Shown: positions 33,541 through 42,205 of the stretch, one piece after another
Layout of the letters: every line of letters begins with the position of its first letter
Numbering within the stretch: position 1 is the first letter of the stretch
Source of the DNA: Streptococcus infantis SPAR10
Lineage (GTDB): Bacteria; Bacillota; Bacilli; Lactobacillales; Streptococcaceae
Direction: 5' to 3'
Length of the DNA stretch: 57,430 nucleotides
Assembly (NCBI RefSeq): GCF_000279535.1
Contig: NZ_ALCH01000009.1
Coordinates: 1 to 57,430 of the forward strand
Translations under genes and position numbers: made by a program
The notes under the pieces: model-generated
The model's database searches: none
The model's input: only the letters and a program-made list of their open reading frames with translations
What the model was told of the DNA's origin: nothing

Positions 33541-35090
33541 CATCTATTGTTAACCTCACTAATCAACCCTTTGATGTCGATTTTCCCATTTGGAGTTAAC
33601 GGCAAGCTGTCACGGTAGAGGAATTTCGAAGGCATCATATAAGACATCATAATATCTTCCAAGTCTTCCTTGATCGCTTTGGTAATATCAATCTCGCGCT
33701 CAAATTGTTCTTTGACCCCATCTTTTAAGATAACATAGGCCAAGAGATTTTGAACCTTGTGATCTTTATTATAGCGCGGTACCGCAACAGCCGAGTCAAT
33801 GTACTGAGATTTGTTCAAGTTTTGAGAAACATCTTCTAGCTCAATACGGTAGCCGTTAAACTTGATTTGGAAATCCATCCGTCCACCGTAGAGAAGAAGG
33901 CCTTCATCCGTCATGGTTCCAACATCTCCTGTATGGTAGGCTGGCAGACCTTCAAATTCGAAGAAAGCTTCTGCTGTTTTCTCAGGATTATTCATATAAC
34001 CTTTTGAAACAGCCGGTCCAGACACGATGATTTCTCCTTGCTCTCCATTTGGCAATTTGTTTCCTTCCTCATCAATGATGAAGGTTGGAGAATCTTCTTT
34101 GGTATAACCAATTGGCAAGCGTTTAAGTGTCGCTAACATCTCATCTGTGATAGCAACCGCCGACAAAGCAACGGTTGCTTCTGTTGGTCCATAGGCATTG
34201 ATGATGCGCGCATTCGGGAAACGTTCACGCAGTTTTTGAGCCGTTTTAACAGTTAACTCTTCCCCATCAAAGTAGAAATGGGTAATGCCTGGCATCTTTT
34301 CAGCATTGAAATCTTCAGACAGCATGGCCATATCTGCAAAAGATGGTGTCGAAGTCCAGATAGCAATCGGAAGAGAAAAGATAGTTGCAAAGAGTTGTTT
34401 GAAGTCTTGAGTAATGGCTGATGGGAGGGCAAAAAGCGTTCCTCCAAGAGCCAAGGTTGGTGCCCAATACATGACAGACAAGTCAAAGGAATAGGGCGGT
34501 TGCGCCAACATTTGCGGACGTTCTGGCGTTGCAAACTCCTTGTCTGTAATCATCCAGTTGGTGAAGCTGAGCAAGTTATCATGTGAAATCTGCACCCCTT
34601 TTGGCTTCCCGGTCGTCCCCGAAGTAAAGATGATGTAGTAGTTATCATCCCCTTTGACCGGATGTTGCAAATCATAGGCATGCTGAACCGCACAAGCTTC
34701 ACGCACTTGCTCCAAGGGCATGATTGGAGCAGCTGGGTTTCCCAATGGAAATTCATTGATAGCGATGATTAAGCTTGGTTCTGCTACTTCAAGAATGGCA
34801 GACACGCGCTCCAAAGCAGAATGGCTATCAATTGGGATATAGGCATGGCCAGATTTGGTCAAGGCCACAAAGGTTGCTAACATTTCATATTCTTGGCCAC
34901 CAAAGACCACAACAGGTGACTTTTCAGGAAGTCCCATTTGGTCAATATGGGCTGCTAAGCTATCTGAATCAGCCTTCAATTGGCCATAGGTATGCTCTTC
35001 TCCAAGGACATTGTAGACCGGAAAATTAGGCTGCTTTTGAGCATAATGCTCAATGGTTTCAATCATATCTACTATTGGTTTATTTGACAC
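33540..35090 (-). CDS. dltA: D-alanine--D-alanyl carrier protein ligase DltA
   Basis: A 516-residue adenylate-forming enzyme that activates D-alanine with ATP and loads it on DltC in the cytosol. Core motifs are the P-loop [30 protein letters not shown], the ribose-binding TGD-(VGT) and [17 protein letters not shown], and the C-terminal catalytic Lys in [13 protein letters not shown]. The start is GTG at 35090 with AAAGGAG upstream. Its stop TGA shares a base with the dltB ATG (TGATG), which implies coupling. It appears intact. Confidence 0.97.
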   Translation of the reverse strand: MSNKPIVDMIETIEHYAQKQPNFPVYNVLGEEHTYGQLKADSDSLAAHIDQMGLPEKSPVVVFGGQEYEMLATFVALTKSGHAYIPIDSHSALERVSAILEVAEPSLIIAINEFPLGNPAAPIMPLEQVREACAVQHAYDLQHPVKGDDNYYIIFTSGTTGKPKGVQISHDNLLSFTNWMITDKEFATPERPQMLAQPPYSFDLSVMYWAPTLALGGTLFALPSAITQDFKQLFATIFSLPIAIWTSTPSFADMAMLSEDFNAEKMPGITHFYFDGEELTVKTAQKLRERFPNARIINAYGPTEATVALSAVAITDEMLATLKRLPIGYTKEDSPTFIIDEEGNKLPNGEQGEIIVSGPAVSKGYMNNPEKTAEAFFEFEGLPAYHTGDVGTMTDEGLLLYGGRMDFQIKFNGYRIELEDVSQNLNKSQYIDSAVAVPRYNKDHKVQNLLAYVILKDGVKEQFEREIDITKAIKEDLEDIMMSYMMPSKFLYRDSLPLTPNGKIDIKGLISEVNNR

Positions 35091-35110
35091 AATAGGGTTT
35101 CTCCTTTAAG

Positions 35111-35242
35111 TTAAAATTCATTATAGATAAAGCTACCTTGAACCTGACCGAGATAACTAAAAAAGTAAAGCAGGCCCAAGAAAATGATAAAATACAAGGC
35201 TGTCCGACCAAGAAAGAGATAGAGTTCATTTCTCTGTTTCAT
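35111..35242 (-). CDS. dltX: DltX small membrane protein
   Basis: A 43-residue peptide (MKQRNELYLFLGRTALYFII then a hydrophobic stretch) with one membrane helix. It ends in FIYNEF, the conserved FxYxxF motif of DltX. In other Firmicutes DltX is needed for D-alanylation, and its C-terminal Tyr is proposed to relay the D-alanyl group between DltB and DltD. It is the first gene of dltXABCD, 20 bp before dltA. The start is chosen because it precedes the hydrophobic helix with a few charged residues. Confidence 0.9.
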   Translation of the reverse strand: MKQRNELYLFLGRTALYFIIFLGLLYFFSYLGQVQGSFIYNEF

Positions 35243-35313
35243 CAAGAAAAACCTTTCATTCCTGTAATTTTCAACTAAAATAAAATCAATTTCTTACTAA
35301 CTTATTTTCTGCT

Positions 35314-35343
35314 ATTATACCACTTTATAAACTATTTTTTCAA
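35314..35343 (-). promoter_or_regulatory. dltXABCD promoter
   Basis: On the minus strand there is a -35 TTGAAA (35338-35343), an 18-bp spacer and a consensus -10 TATAAT (35314-35319), 70 bp before dltX. Confidence 0.7.
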
Positions 35344-35460
35344 TTGTTTTCCGTCCATTTCCACTACATTTCAACATCATTAAATCGTTCCATATGATAC
35401 CTTCTACTGATAGCTTTAATGTTTCCCAGTATAGATTATATTGGGAGCTACAACAAAGTA

Positions 35461-35510
35461 GGCTCTATACTACCTATAGAGGACTTCCCCACTATAAATA
35501 TTATAGAGCC
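35461..35510. repeat. Inverted repeat between the two dlt modules
   Basis: GGCTCTATA (35461-35469) and TATAGAGCC (35502-35510) are perfect 9-bp inverted repeats 32 bp apart. A second small hairpin (CCCA..TGGG, 35425-35444) lies beside it. No T-run follows, so it is a poor terminator. It may be an insertion-sequence or MITE remnant. The rest of 35243-35574 holds only the dlt promoter. Confidence 0.5.
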
Positions 35511-35574
35511 TTATCTTATGTCTCACTTTATCGGTAGAATTCCCTTTATCTAGAGATTTTTATAATATGTAATC

Positions 35575-35706
35575 TTAAAATTCACTATAGATGAAATCTT
35601 GAATGTTCGAAAAATCAGTCACAAAACAGTAGATTACGATGCTTAAAATAACTGTGTAGAAAAACAAGGTCCACAATAGTAAACGATGTGTGTCAGTTAG
35701 TTTCAT
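35575..35706 (-). CDS. Second DltX-like peptide (DltX2)
   Basis: A 43-residue peptide (MKLTDTHRLLLWTLFFYTVI, then a hydrophobic helix) ending in FIYSEF, the same FxYxxF motif as DltX. Its ATG overlaps the last 14 bases of dltD2 (ATGAAACTAACTGA), so it is translationally coupled to it. It completes a second DltB-DltD-DltX set. The gene order (B2-D2-X2) differs from the canonical X-A-B-C-D. Its acyl donor and target are unknown. Confidence 0.85.
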   Translation of the reverse strand: MKLTDTHRLLLWTLFFYTVILSIVIYCFVTDFSNIQDFIYSEF

Positions 35707-36865
35707 TTGCAAATTTGTAAAGTTCTTTTTCAACTTCCATCCATCCTTTCACCCCAACGTGCATCACGTCGAATAAAAAGTAATCTTCATACTCTTTATT
35801 TCCATAGTTTAACACCGTAGCACCGTGGTTTTTGGCAATATTTTCTATTTTTTTGTAAGTTTCTTCACGCATTTCTCGTGAAACACCTGTGTAATCATTC
35901 CATTTACCATTTACAGGAAAGATAATGACTTCAACTTCAATTCCCAATTCCTTAGCAACTGTCAAGAAGAGTTCCATATCTGAATACTCTGGTGACTCTA
36001 TGTAACTCAAGTCTTTGTTAGAATCTTTCAACGAAGCATAGCGGTCTCTCAAGTAGGTATTGTAGTAGTTATTATCCACAGCATAATCATTGTTATCTGT
36101 TTTCTTTTTAACTTCTTCTACAAACTGATCTGTCATCTGCTCCCAATTATAATCCGGAGTTTCATCCCCTAGTGCAGGATAGTCTGATTTGGCATGATTT
36201 TCATAGAATTTTCGTTTAAGCTTAAAGGAATAAACGGCATTGTCAAACTCCAACAGTTTTTTATCAATGATTGTTCCTTTTCCTTCTATGAAATAGCTTT
36301 TATACTTTTTATAGATATCATTTTGTTGTTTGTTTCCTTTGGTAATCTCAATAATGCGATTAATCAGTTTTTCTTTCGTTTCCTTACTGATTTTCTCGTT
36401 ATCTAGCATGTGAAAAATATGTTCCTGAGAGGCCTTGTTTAAGAAGGCGTCTTGATGAGTCCCATCCTTTTCGAACCATTGAACAGACTCTACGATGGCT
36501 ACTTTTCGCTTGCTCATAGCCCCCTCAATCGAGCTCAAGGTCGTAGCTTGAATGATATTTTGAGAGTAACTGGTTCCTATCTGCATAATGTTAAAATCAT
36601 TGTAGTTAAAAATTTTATTGGGATGGTAATCTTCATTTATCGTCGCAACTAACTCTGAGGAACCCATTAGAACTAGTGTATTGGGAGTGATATTATTTGT
36701 TAGAATATCTCTACTTTTATACTTTTCATAAGAAGTGCTGTAGCGAATACTATTGTCCTTGACTTTATAATAGTCGTCAATCTTCTTGACATATGTCACA
36801 TTTAAAAGAGCAAGAGTCGCAATTACGAGCACAAGCGATAGTAAAAATGCTTTTAACTTAATCAT
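35693..36865 (-). CDS. DltD paralogue (DltD2)
   Basis: A 390-residue membrane-anchored SGNH-like protein from the ATG at 36865 (MIKLKAFLLSLVLVIATLAL, one N-terminal helix). A reading from TTG at 36895 lacks support and would contain an AAGGAG that better serves the ATG, although 14 bases away. It aligns by eye with DltD across its length: GSSELVA (canonical GSSEWIR) carries the nucleophile Ser, and DVMHVGVKGW (canonical DTIHIGWLGW) carries the Asp-His pair. Also shared are PVNGKWNDYTG and a YNTYLRDRY-type segment. The AT-rich composition, as in its neighbours, hints at acquisition. It probably transfers an acyl group outside the membrane, together with DltB2 and DltX2. Confidence 0.88.
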   Translation of the reverse strand: MIKLKAFLLSLVLVIATLALLNVTYVKKIDDYYKVKDNSIRYSTSYEKYKSRDILTNNITPNTLVLMGSSELVATINEDYHPNKIFNYNDFNIMQIGTSYSQNIIQATTLSSIEGAMSKRKVAIVESVQWFEKDGTHQDAFLNKASQEHIFHMLDNEKISKETKEKLINRIIEITKGNKQQNDIYKKYKSYFIEGKGTIIDKKLLEFDNAVYSFKLKRKFYENHAKSDYPALGDETPDYNWEQMTDQFVEEVKKKTDNNDYAVDNNYYNTYLRDRYASLKDSNKDLSYIESPEYSDMELFLTVAKELGIEVEVIIFPVNGKWNDYTGVSREMREETYKKIENIAKNHGATVLNYGNKEYEDYFLFDVMHVGVKGWMEVEKELYKFANETN

Positions 36866-36901
36866 CTTGTTTTTCCAATCTCCTTGTTTTAGCAAATCTC
36901 T

Positions 36902-38056
36902 TTATCTACTTAGAATTGCCATAATTATCTTATAAGGTTCACCTGAAAAGATAAAGAAGCCAACCATAACTAAATTCATGGTCACAAACCAACTTATTAG
37001 CTTGTACCAAGTTTTATTTTTATGTTTCTTATAAAAATTGCTTTTCTTTTGATAAATTTCAAATCCAGACATCAAGATTCCATGGTAAAATCCATAAGCG
37101 ATGTAGCTGACACTAATTCCATGCCAAAATCCCATAACCAACATGTTGACCATATAGGCATAGGCTGCATTGTGTAATCTATTCTTAAACCACTTCTTTC
37201 TGATAACCTGCATCAAAACTCTTGAAAATACGAAATCTCTCAACCATGTTGACAAGGTGATGTGCCATCTAGTCCAGAAATCCTTGATATCAATACTCAA
37301 GAAAGGTTTATTGAAATTCATCGGTGTCTGAATACCCAAAACATTGCTGCTTCCAACAGCCATCAAACTATACCCCGCAAAGTCAAAGAACAGATAGAGA
37401 GTATACAGGTACATATATTTGATTGAGTAGACAACTGTACCAGTATTGCTTAGAGCAAGTAGTATCTGGTAAACATAGGTTGATAAAACAACCTTGTAGA
37501 GAAGACCTAAAACGATGCGATAAATACCATCACCTGCTAACTCTAGGTAGTCTTTTCTAGGCATGACTTCATTGATCTCTTTTAGAAATCTTCTGCTACG
37601 ATCGATTGGCCCAGAACTAACTGTAGGGAAAAAGAGTAGAAACTGCAGATAATCTTTTACAGTGATTTTTTCTTTGATTAAACCATCCGATATTTCTAGC
37701 ATGATCTGAATGGTCTTAAAGGACATGTAGGAAATCCCAATAAAAGCCAACAAATGTAGCTGGGTTATTGCAAATACTTTATTGACCACTAAAGGTAAAA
37801 TGGATAACATAACTAGAGGTTTTAACTGTTTTGAATCCATTCTTTGTGCTATGAAAACTAGGACATATTGGTAGATGATGAAAGCCAATAGATAAACAAC
37901 CATGGATTTACTCTTACCATAGATGGCTCCTGCAAATAAAATTGACAGACTTAAAATATAATAATCCTTACGCTTGCCAAAATAGTTTAAAACAAAGCCA
38001 ATCAGTAAAACCACAAGTAATAGAAGGAAAAACTCATTCCCCTCAAAATAATTCAT
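36902..38056 (-). CDS. DltB paralogue, MBOAT acyltransferase (DltB2)
   Basis: A 384-residue polytopic membrane protein with about ten helices. It shares with DltB the blocks SYMSFKTIQIMLEISDGLI, FFPTVSSGPIDRSRRF, DFAGYSLMAVGSSNVLGI, PMNFNKPFLSIDIKDFWTRW and the catalytic His region MGFWHGISVSYIAYGFYHG. The start ATG has AAGGAG 8 bases upstream. It is the first gene of a B2-D2-X2 operon with an extended -10 promoter. No dltA or dltC accompanies it, so it must use the DltC of the neighbouring operon or another acyl donor. Confidence 0.9.
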   Translation of the reverse strand: MNYFEGNEFFLLLLVVLLIGFVLNYFGKRKDYYILSLSILFAGAIYGKSKSMVVYLLAFIIYQYVLVFIAQRMDSKQLKPLVMLSILPLVVNKVFAITQLHLLAFIGISYMSFKTIQIMLEISDGLIKEKITVKDYLQFLLFFPTVSSGPIDRSRRFLKEINEVMPRKDYLELAGDGIYRIVLGLLYKVVLSTYVYQILLALSNTGTVVYSIKYMYLYTLYLFFDFAGYSLMAVGSSNVLGIQTPMNFNKPFLSIDIKDFWTRWHITLSTWLRDFVFSRVLMQVIRKKWFKNRLHNAAYAYMVNMLVMGFWHGISVSYIAYGFYHGILMSGFEIYQKKSNFYKKHKNKTWYKLISWFVTMNLVMVGFFIFSGEPYKIIMAILSR

Positions 38057-38149
38057 ACCAAATGGACTCCTTTTCTCTTTTTCTCATCTCCTGATTTGTC
38101 ATTTTAGGATTAGTCCCTATCATATTATCAAGGATAATTAACTTTATTC

Positions 38150-38158
38150 ATTATATCA
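38150..38158 (-). promoter_or_regulatory. Extended -10 promoter of dltB2-dltD2-dltX2
   Basis: The minus strand reads TGATATAAT, a TGn extended -10 with a consensus TATAAT (38150-38155). No good -35 is present. It is about 95 bp before dltB2. Confidence 0.6.
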
Positions 38159-38431
38159 TAATTTAAAAACTATATACTTCTATTATCCAATTTCCTAAAA
38201 TAAAAAAACAAATGACTCTTACCACTAAAATCCCAATAACGAGACAAAATTATTTACAAAATAAATAAAATCTAATAGTAAATAATTAACTTGACTCAGC
38301 TTTTCCCATCAAGTCTCCTAAATATATTCGTTACCCCTTTCATTTTCTCCTTCAATCGGAACATAATATAAAAAATACCAGAATAATCCTCAGAACTAGC
38401 AAACACACCACTCCCCCTTTAAGCATTTTTA

Positions 38432-38440
38432 TGCTAAAAT
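38432..38440 (+). promoter_or_regulatory. Extended -10 promoter of hslO, immediately before the start codon
   Basis: TGCTAAAAT (TGn plus -10 TAAAAT at 38435-38440) ends 7 bases before the hslO ATG. Transcription should start at or next to the A of ATG, so the message may be leaderless. There is no ribosome-binding site. Confidence 0.55.
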
Positions 38441-38447
38441 AGTAGCT

Positions 38448-39320
38448 ATGGATAAAATTATTAAAACAATATCAGAAAGTGGTTCTTTTCGTGCTTTTGT
38501 TCTAGATAGCACGGAAACGGTCCGTACTGCTCAAGAAAAACATCAAACCCAAGCTAGTTCAACTGTAGCGCTTGGTCGTACTTTAATCGCCAGTCAGATT
38601 CTCGCTGCCAATGAAAAAGGGAATACCAAGCTAACCGTCAAGGTTCTTGGGACTAGCTCCCTCGGTGCCATTATCACAGTTGCAGATACCAAGGGCAACG
38701 TCAAAGGTTATGTGCAAAATCCAGGTGTTGACATCAAAAAGACTGCAACTGGCGAAGTCCTTGTCGGACCTTTTGTCGGCAATGGTCAATTTCTAGTCAT
38801 TACAGACTATGGCACTGGAAATCCCTACAACTCCATGACTCCTCTCATCTCTGGAGAAATCGGTGAAGACCTAGCTTTCTATCTTACAGAAAGTCAACAA
38901 ACGCCTTCAGCAGTTGGCCTCAATGTTCTTTTAGACAAAGACGACAAGGTCGAAGTTGCAGGTGGCTTTTTGCTCCAAGTATTGCCAAATGCCAAAGAGG
39001 AAGAAATCGCTCGTTTTGAAAAACGAATCCAAGAGATGCCAGCCATTTCAACTCTTCTAGAAAGTGACGACCATATCGAAGCCCTTCTCAAGGCTATCTA
39101 TGGTGACGAGCCCTACAAACGTCTGTCCGAAGAAGAAATTCGTTTCCAATGTGACTGTAGCAAAGAACGCTTTATGGATGCTCTTGCCAGCCTTCCAAGT
39201 TCAGACCTTGAGGAAATGAAAGAGGAAGACCATGGGGCAGAAATCACTTGTCAATTCTGCCAAACAACTTATAACTTTGATGAAAACGACTTGGAGGAAC
39301 TCATTCGTGACAAATCTTAA
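38448..39320 (+). CDS. hslO: Redox-regulated chaperone Hsp33
   Basis: A 290-residue cytosolic holdase chaperone switched on by oxidative unfolding. The N-terminal domain ([20 protein letters not shown]) and the C-terminal zinc switch with four cysteines (FQCDC and CQFC, spaced as CxC-Xn-CxxC near residues 232-272) are intact. Length is typical. The start ATG has no Shine-Dalgarno sequence and lies right after an extended -10. The stop overlaps the GTG start of dus. Confidence 0.97.
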   Translation: MDKIIKTISESGSFRAFVLDSTETVRTAQEKHQTQASSTVALGRTLIASQILAANEKGNTKLTVKVLGTSSLGAIITVADTKGNVKGYVQNPGVDIKKTATGEVLVGPFVGNGQFLVITDYGTGNPYNSMTPLISGEIGEDLAFYLTESQQTPSAVGLNVLLDKDDKVEVAGGFLLQVLPNAKEEEIARFEKRIQEMPAISTLLESDDHIEALLKAIYGDEPYKRLSEEEIRFQCDCSKERFMDALASLPSSDLEEMKEEDHGAEITCQFCQTTYNFDENDLEELIRDKS

Positions 39321-40287
39321 TACACCATTTATGATTGGGAACGTCGAGATCCCAAACCGGACGGTCCTCGCACCTATGGCTGGCGTAACCAACTCAGCCT
39401 TTCGTACTATCGCAAAAGAACTTGGCGCAGGGCTCGTTGTTATGGAAATGGTCTCTGATAAGGGTATCCAATACAACAACGAAAAAACCTTACACATGCT
39501 TCATATCGACGAGGGCGAAAACCCTGTTTCCATCCAACTTTTTGGTAGCGATGAAGATAGCCTAGCTCGCGCAGCTGAATTTATCCAAGAAAATACAAAG
39601 ACAGATATCGTGGATATCAACATGGGCTGTCCAGTTAACAAAATTGTGAAAAACGAAGCTGGGGCTATGTGGCTCAAGGACCCAGATAAGATTTACTCTA
39701 TCATCAACAAGGTCCAATCTGTCCTTGATATCCCTCTCACTGTCAAAATGCGGACAGGTTGGTCGGACCCTTCTCTAGCAGTGGAGAATGCCCTCGCAGC
39801 TGAAGCAGCAGGTGTCTCTGCCCTCGCCATGCATGGACGGACTCGGGAACAAATGTATACGGGGCACGCTGACCTCGAGACCCTTCACAAGGTTGCGCAA
39901 GCTCTGACCAAGATTCCATTTATTGCAAATGGAGACATCCGTACGGTTCAAGAAGCGAAACAACGTATCGAAGAAGTCGGTGCCGACGCGGTCATGATTG
40001 GCCGTGCCGCTATGGGCAACCCTTACCTCTTCAATCAAATCAATCATTACTTTGAAACAGGAGAAATCCTGCCTGATTTAACCTTCGAAGACAAGATGAA
40101 GATTGCTTATGAGCATCTGAAACGCTTGATTGATCTCAAGGGCGAGCACATTGCCGTTCGCGAATTCCGCGGCTTAGCCCCTCACTACCTCCGTGGGACA
40201 TCTGGTGCTGCTAAACTCCGTGGAGCCATTTCACAAGCCAGCACTCTTGCAGAGATTGAAGCACTCTTGCAACTAAACAACGCATAA
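39307..40287 (+). CDS. dus: tRNA-dihydrouridine synthase
   Basis: A 326-residue FMN enzyme that reduces uridine to dihydrouridine in tRNA. Motifs are [20 protein letters not shown], the catalytic Cys in [24 protein letters not shown], and the FMN-phosphate site [21 protein letters not shown]. The frame is open from 39232, but the GTG at 39307 has GGAGG 10 bases upstream and fits the DusB N-terminus ([17 protein letters not shown]). The first 14 bases overlap hslO, so it is coupled. A terminator follows. Confidence 0.95.
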   Translation: MTNLNTPFMIGNVEIPNRTVLAPMAGVTNSAFRTIAKELGAGLVVMEMVSDKGIQYNNEKTLHMLHIDEGENPVSIQLFGSDEDSLARAAEFIQENTKTDIVDINMGCPVNKIVKNEAGAMWLKDPDKIYSIINKVQSVLDIPLTVKMRTGWSDPSLAVENALAAEAAGVSALAMHGRTREQMYTGHADLETLHKVAQALTKIPFIANGDIRTVQEAKQRIEEVGADAVMIGRAAMGNPYLFNQINHYFETGEILPDLTFEDKMKIAYEHLKRLIDLKGEHIAVREFRGLAPHYLRGTSGAAKLRGAISQASTLAEIEALLQLNNA

Positions 40288-40303
40288 CCTTCTATCTACT
40301 TCA

Positions 40304-40340
40304 CAAAAAGGCAAAGCTCAAAAACGAGCCTTGCCTTTTT
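40304..40340. terminator. Bidirectional terminator between dus and the DUF1275 gene
   Basis: AAAAAGGCAAAGCTC and GAGCCTTGCCTTTTT pair over AAAAAC (one mismatch), with A and T runs on both sides. It serves convergent genes. Confidence 0.88.
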
Positions 40341-41025
40341 ATATATTTTCATCTTGTAAATCTAATTGCTTCACCCTAGCTATATAGTAGGACATAATCA
40401 AAAACAAATTGAAGCTGACAATCCAAATAGACCATTCATGGAAAAAATGCATAGATATAGCCAAACTAATTGCCCCTACTACGAAACTCCCTACAACAAT
40501 CCCATAGTTTAAGGCTTGACGGCGATATTCTTGAACGTCTCCTTCTCCTCTAACGACGCGATACAAAGCAGTCAGCATTTTTCGGTAATTTCCAGAAGTC
40601 ATAAAAATGACATAGGGATGATCTTCAATCAAACTGCCCGTATATGTCAGCATCATCATTCCAGTTCCAAAAGCAATAAAAGGGACTTCTAATAGAGGAA
40701 AGCGGGAAAAGAAGGGAAGAACAAGGGTTCCGATAAATAAGGGAAGTAGCATCTTAACCCGCCAATAGGCTGTTTTACGATATTCCTTCACGTGTAAGGC
40801 AAAAACAAATCCTAGGGAAAAGAAAATAATGGAGCAGAATCGCAGCATTGTATTGATAACATGTGAATCGTGCCAATCTGATATCAGTAGAAGAATGTTC
40901 CCTGTCTGTGTTGCCACCAAACTATGGTACTGGATGTGACAGAACACATCCAAAGAACCACCTATAAAGCCAAGAAATATTCCCATTAGTCGTGTATTTT
41001 GAGGTAAAATTAATTTATCTGGCAT
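40339..41025 (-). CDS. DUF1275 (YoaK-family) membrane protein
   Basis: A 228-residue membrane protein with about six hydrophobic helices. It has the family pattern GFIGGSLDVFCHIQYHSLVATQTGN near the N-terminus and a conserved arginine-rich loop around SGNYRKMLTALYRVVRGE. The function of DUF1275 proteins is not established; they are often described as possible transporters. It is monocistronic, with a consensus extended -10 (TGGTATAAT) about 35 bp upstream and a shared terminator. Confidence 0.88.
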   Translation of the reverse strand: MPDKLILPQNTRLMGIFLGFIGGSLDVFCHIQYHSLVATQTGNILLLISDWHDSHVINTMLRFCSIIFFSLGFVFALHVKEYRKTAYWRVKMLLPLFIGTLVLPFFSRFPLLEVPFIAFGTGMMMLTYTGSLIEDHPYVIFMTSGNYRKMLTALYRVVRGEGDVQEYRRQALNYGIVVGSFVVGAISLAISMHFFHEWSIWIVSFNLFLIMSYYIARVKQLDLQDENI

Positions 41026-41057
41026 TGATTCATCACTCGTTTCCCTTTGATTTTTTC

Positions 41058-41066
41058 ATTATACCA
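41058..41066 (-). promoter_or_regulatory. Promoter of the DUF1275 gene
   Basis: The minus strand reads TGGTATAAT, an extended -10 with consensus TATAAT (41058-41063). The region from here to 41237 holds no gene. Confidence 0.6.
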
Positions 41067-41237
41067 CTTTCTCTGAAAGAAACTAAGTGAAAAACGGTCA
41101 GTTCAAGTAGACATGATTACATATACTCCTAAGTTAGTCTCATCTCTGGAGTTCATGTATGACGTCTTATCAACTGGGAATGCTGTAAGTATTCATCAAC
41201 TGAGCTATTTTTAAACAAATTATTTCAGTACTAAATT

Positions 41238-41930
41238 CTATGGTTGAATCAAGACAACACTAGATACCGTACCATCCGCTCCTGTTGTAATTTGAATGAC
41301 TTTTCCACCACCTACTTCCGCATTGTATTTTCCATCATCAAGGGTATAAGAATAACTTTGGATAGAGTAGTTTTCTTTCTTACCATCAGCAGATTCCACT
41401 GTAAACTGGCCACCTGATGAGACCGTGATAGTTTCACCATTAGCCCCCTTCCAATTCCCAGCTGCAGCCGAAAAGTCTTTGTCCACCATAGTCAAGACGC
41501 CTTTATAACGTTTGTTGTGTTCTGCCTGCTTGTCTTGAAGTTTGCGATCAGTTGCTGGATCATAAGCTGACTGATTCGGGTTTGCTTGTGTTCCTTGTTG
41601 ATTGGATGGGGCTTGAGAAGGGGTTTGCTTAGCAGAAGGTTCTTGATTTTGTTTTGTTTCTGGTGCTGGTGTTGCTTGCGATTGATTAGCAGTAGTCGTT
41701 GACTGATCAGAAGATGATGATTTAGCTTTTTCTGATGAAGTTGAATTTGATGATTTCTGAGTTTTGTTCTCTTTACTTGAAGAACTCGCCTTAGAACTAG
41801 AAGATGCTTGTGTTGTCTTACTAGAATTATCACTTGCAGTGTTCTCTTTCTTATTTCCGCATGCTCCTAAAAGCAAAGTTGAAGCCAATACTGCTACTGC
41901 TAGTAAACGAATTGAATGTTTTGTTTTCAT
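41238..41930 (-). CDS. Ser/Gln-rich lipoprotein of unknown function
   Basis: A 230-residue lipoprotein with lipobox LLGACGN (Cys about 24), followed by a very Ser/Thr/Lys/Gln-rich linker (about 25-125). The small C-terminal domain (about 140-230) includes YKGVLTMVDKDFSAAAGNWK and ETITVSSGGQFTVESADGKK. This end region resembles streptococcal DUF6287-type lipoprotein domains, beta-rich and probably exposed beyond the wall. A VicR-type box lies upstream, which would connect it to the essential cell-wall stress system. The specific function is not recognised. Confidence 0.82.
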   Translation of the reverse strand: MKTKHSIRLLAVAVLASTLLLGACGNKKENTASDNSSKTTQASSSSKASSSSKENKTQKSSNSTSSEKAKSSSSDQSTTTANQSQATPAPETKQNQEPSAKQTPSQAPSNQQGTQANPNQSAYDPATDRKLQDKQAEHNKRYKGVLTMVDKDFSAAAGNWKGANGETITVSSGGQFTVESADGKKENYSIQSYSYTLDDGKYNAEVGGGKVIQITTGADGTVSSVVLIQP

Positions 41931-41975
41931 GATGCGCCTCCCATGTAATCTTTTTGAAATGTTATGAAATACTTC

Positions 41976-41992
41976 TGTAATGTTATTGTAAT
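41976..41992. promoter_or_regulatory. VicR/WalR-type box upstream of the lipoprotein gene
   Basis: TGTAAT-GTTAT-TGTAAT is a perfect match to the TGTWAH-N5-TGTWAH consensus of VicR/WalR. Further TGTAAT- and TGAAAT-like units (41944-41970) continue roughly every 11 bases towards the gene. It lies 46-62 bp before the start codon. Confidence 0.65.
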
Positions 41993-42144
41993 ATTTGTTT
42001 TAGGGTTTGTCAACTATTTATATATGGTTTTGGTTTTTATTTATATTTGTTTTTTTTAATCCTCCTATCTCTATTATTCGTTAAAAATTTAAAAAACAGG
42101 AAATTTTTCCTACTAAAAATACTATATTTTATAAGTGTAATCGC

Positions 42145-42172
42145 TTGCATTTTTTTCTTGAAGGGCTATAAT
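42145..42172 (+). promoter_or_regulatory. Promoter of the small membrane protein gene
   Basis: TTGCAT (42145-42150), a 16-bp spacer and TATAAT (42167-42172) stand before the GGAGGTG ribosome-binding site. Confidence 0.65.
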
Positions 42173-42205
42173 AAAATTGAAATAAGATATTGGAGGTGTA
42201 GGCTT

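Larger units (their letters stand above)
38057..38447. other. 391-bp intergenic region between dltB2 and hslO
   Basis: It holds divergent promoters: an extended -10 (TGATATAAT, complement of 38150-38158) for dltB2 and an extended -10 for hslO. A 9-bp inverted repeat ATTATTTAC/GTAAATAAT (38249-38257, 38278-38286) lies between them. The region is strongly AT-rich and no gene is seen. Confidence 0.6.

Noticed and set aside
36902..38056. DltB2 as a peptidoglycan or capsule O-acetyltransferase
   Set aside because: MBOAT proteins include those, but the neighbouring DltD-like protein and DltX-like peptide fit a Dlt-type relay better; it is not excluded.
38249..38286. ATTATTTAC/GTAAATAAT inverted repeat as an operator
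   Set aside because: In such AT-rich DNA a 9-bp repeat with a 20-bp gap can arise by chance, so it is only mentioned within the intergenic entry.
39232..39306. N-terminal extension of Dus
   Set aside because: It would overlap hslO by 75 more bases, has no family match, and a GTG with GGAGG 10 bases upstream is present at 39307.
42047..42205. N-terminal extension of the small membrane protein
   Set aside because: The -10/-35 promoter and the GGAGGTG ribosome-binding site lie within the extension, so translation starts at 42206.
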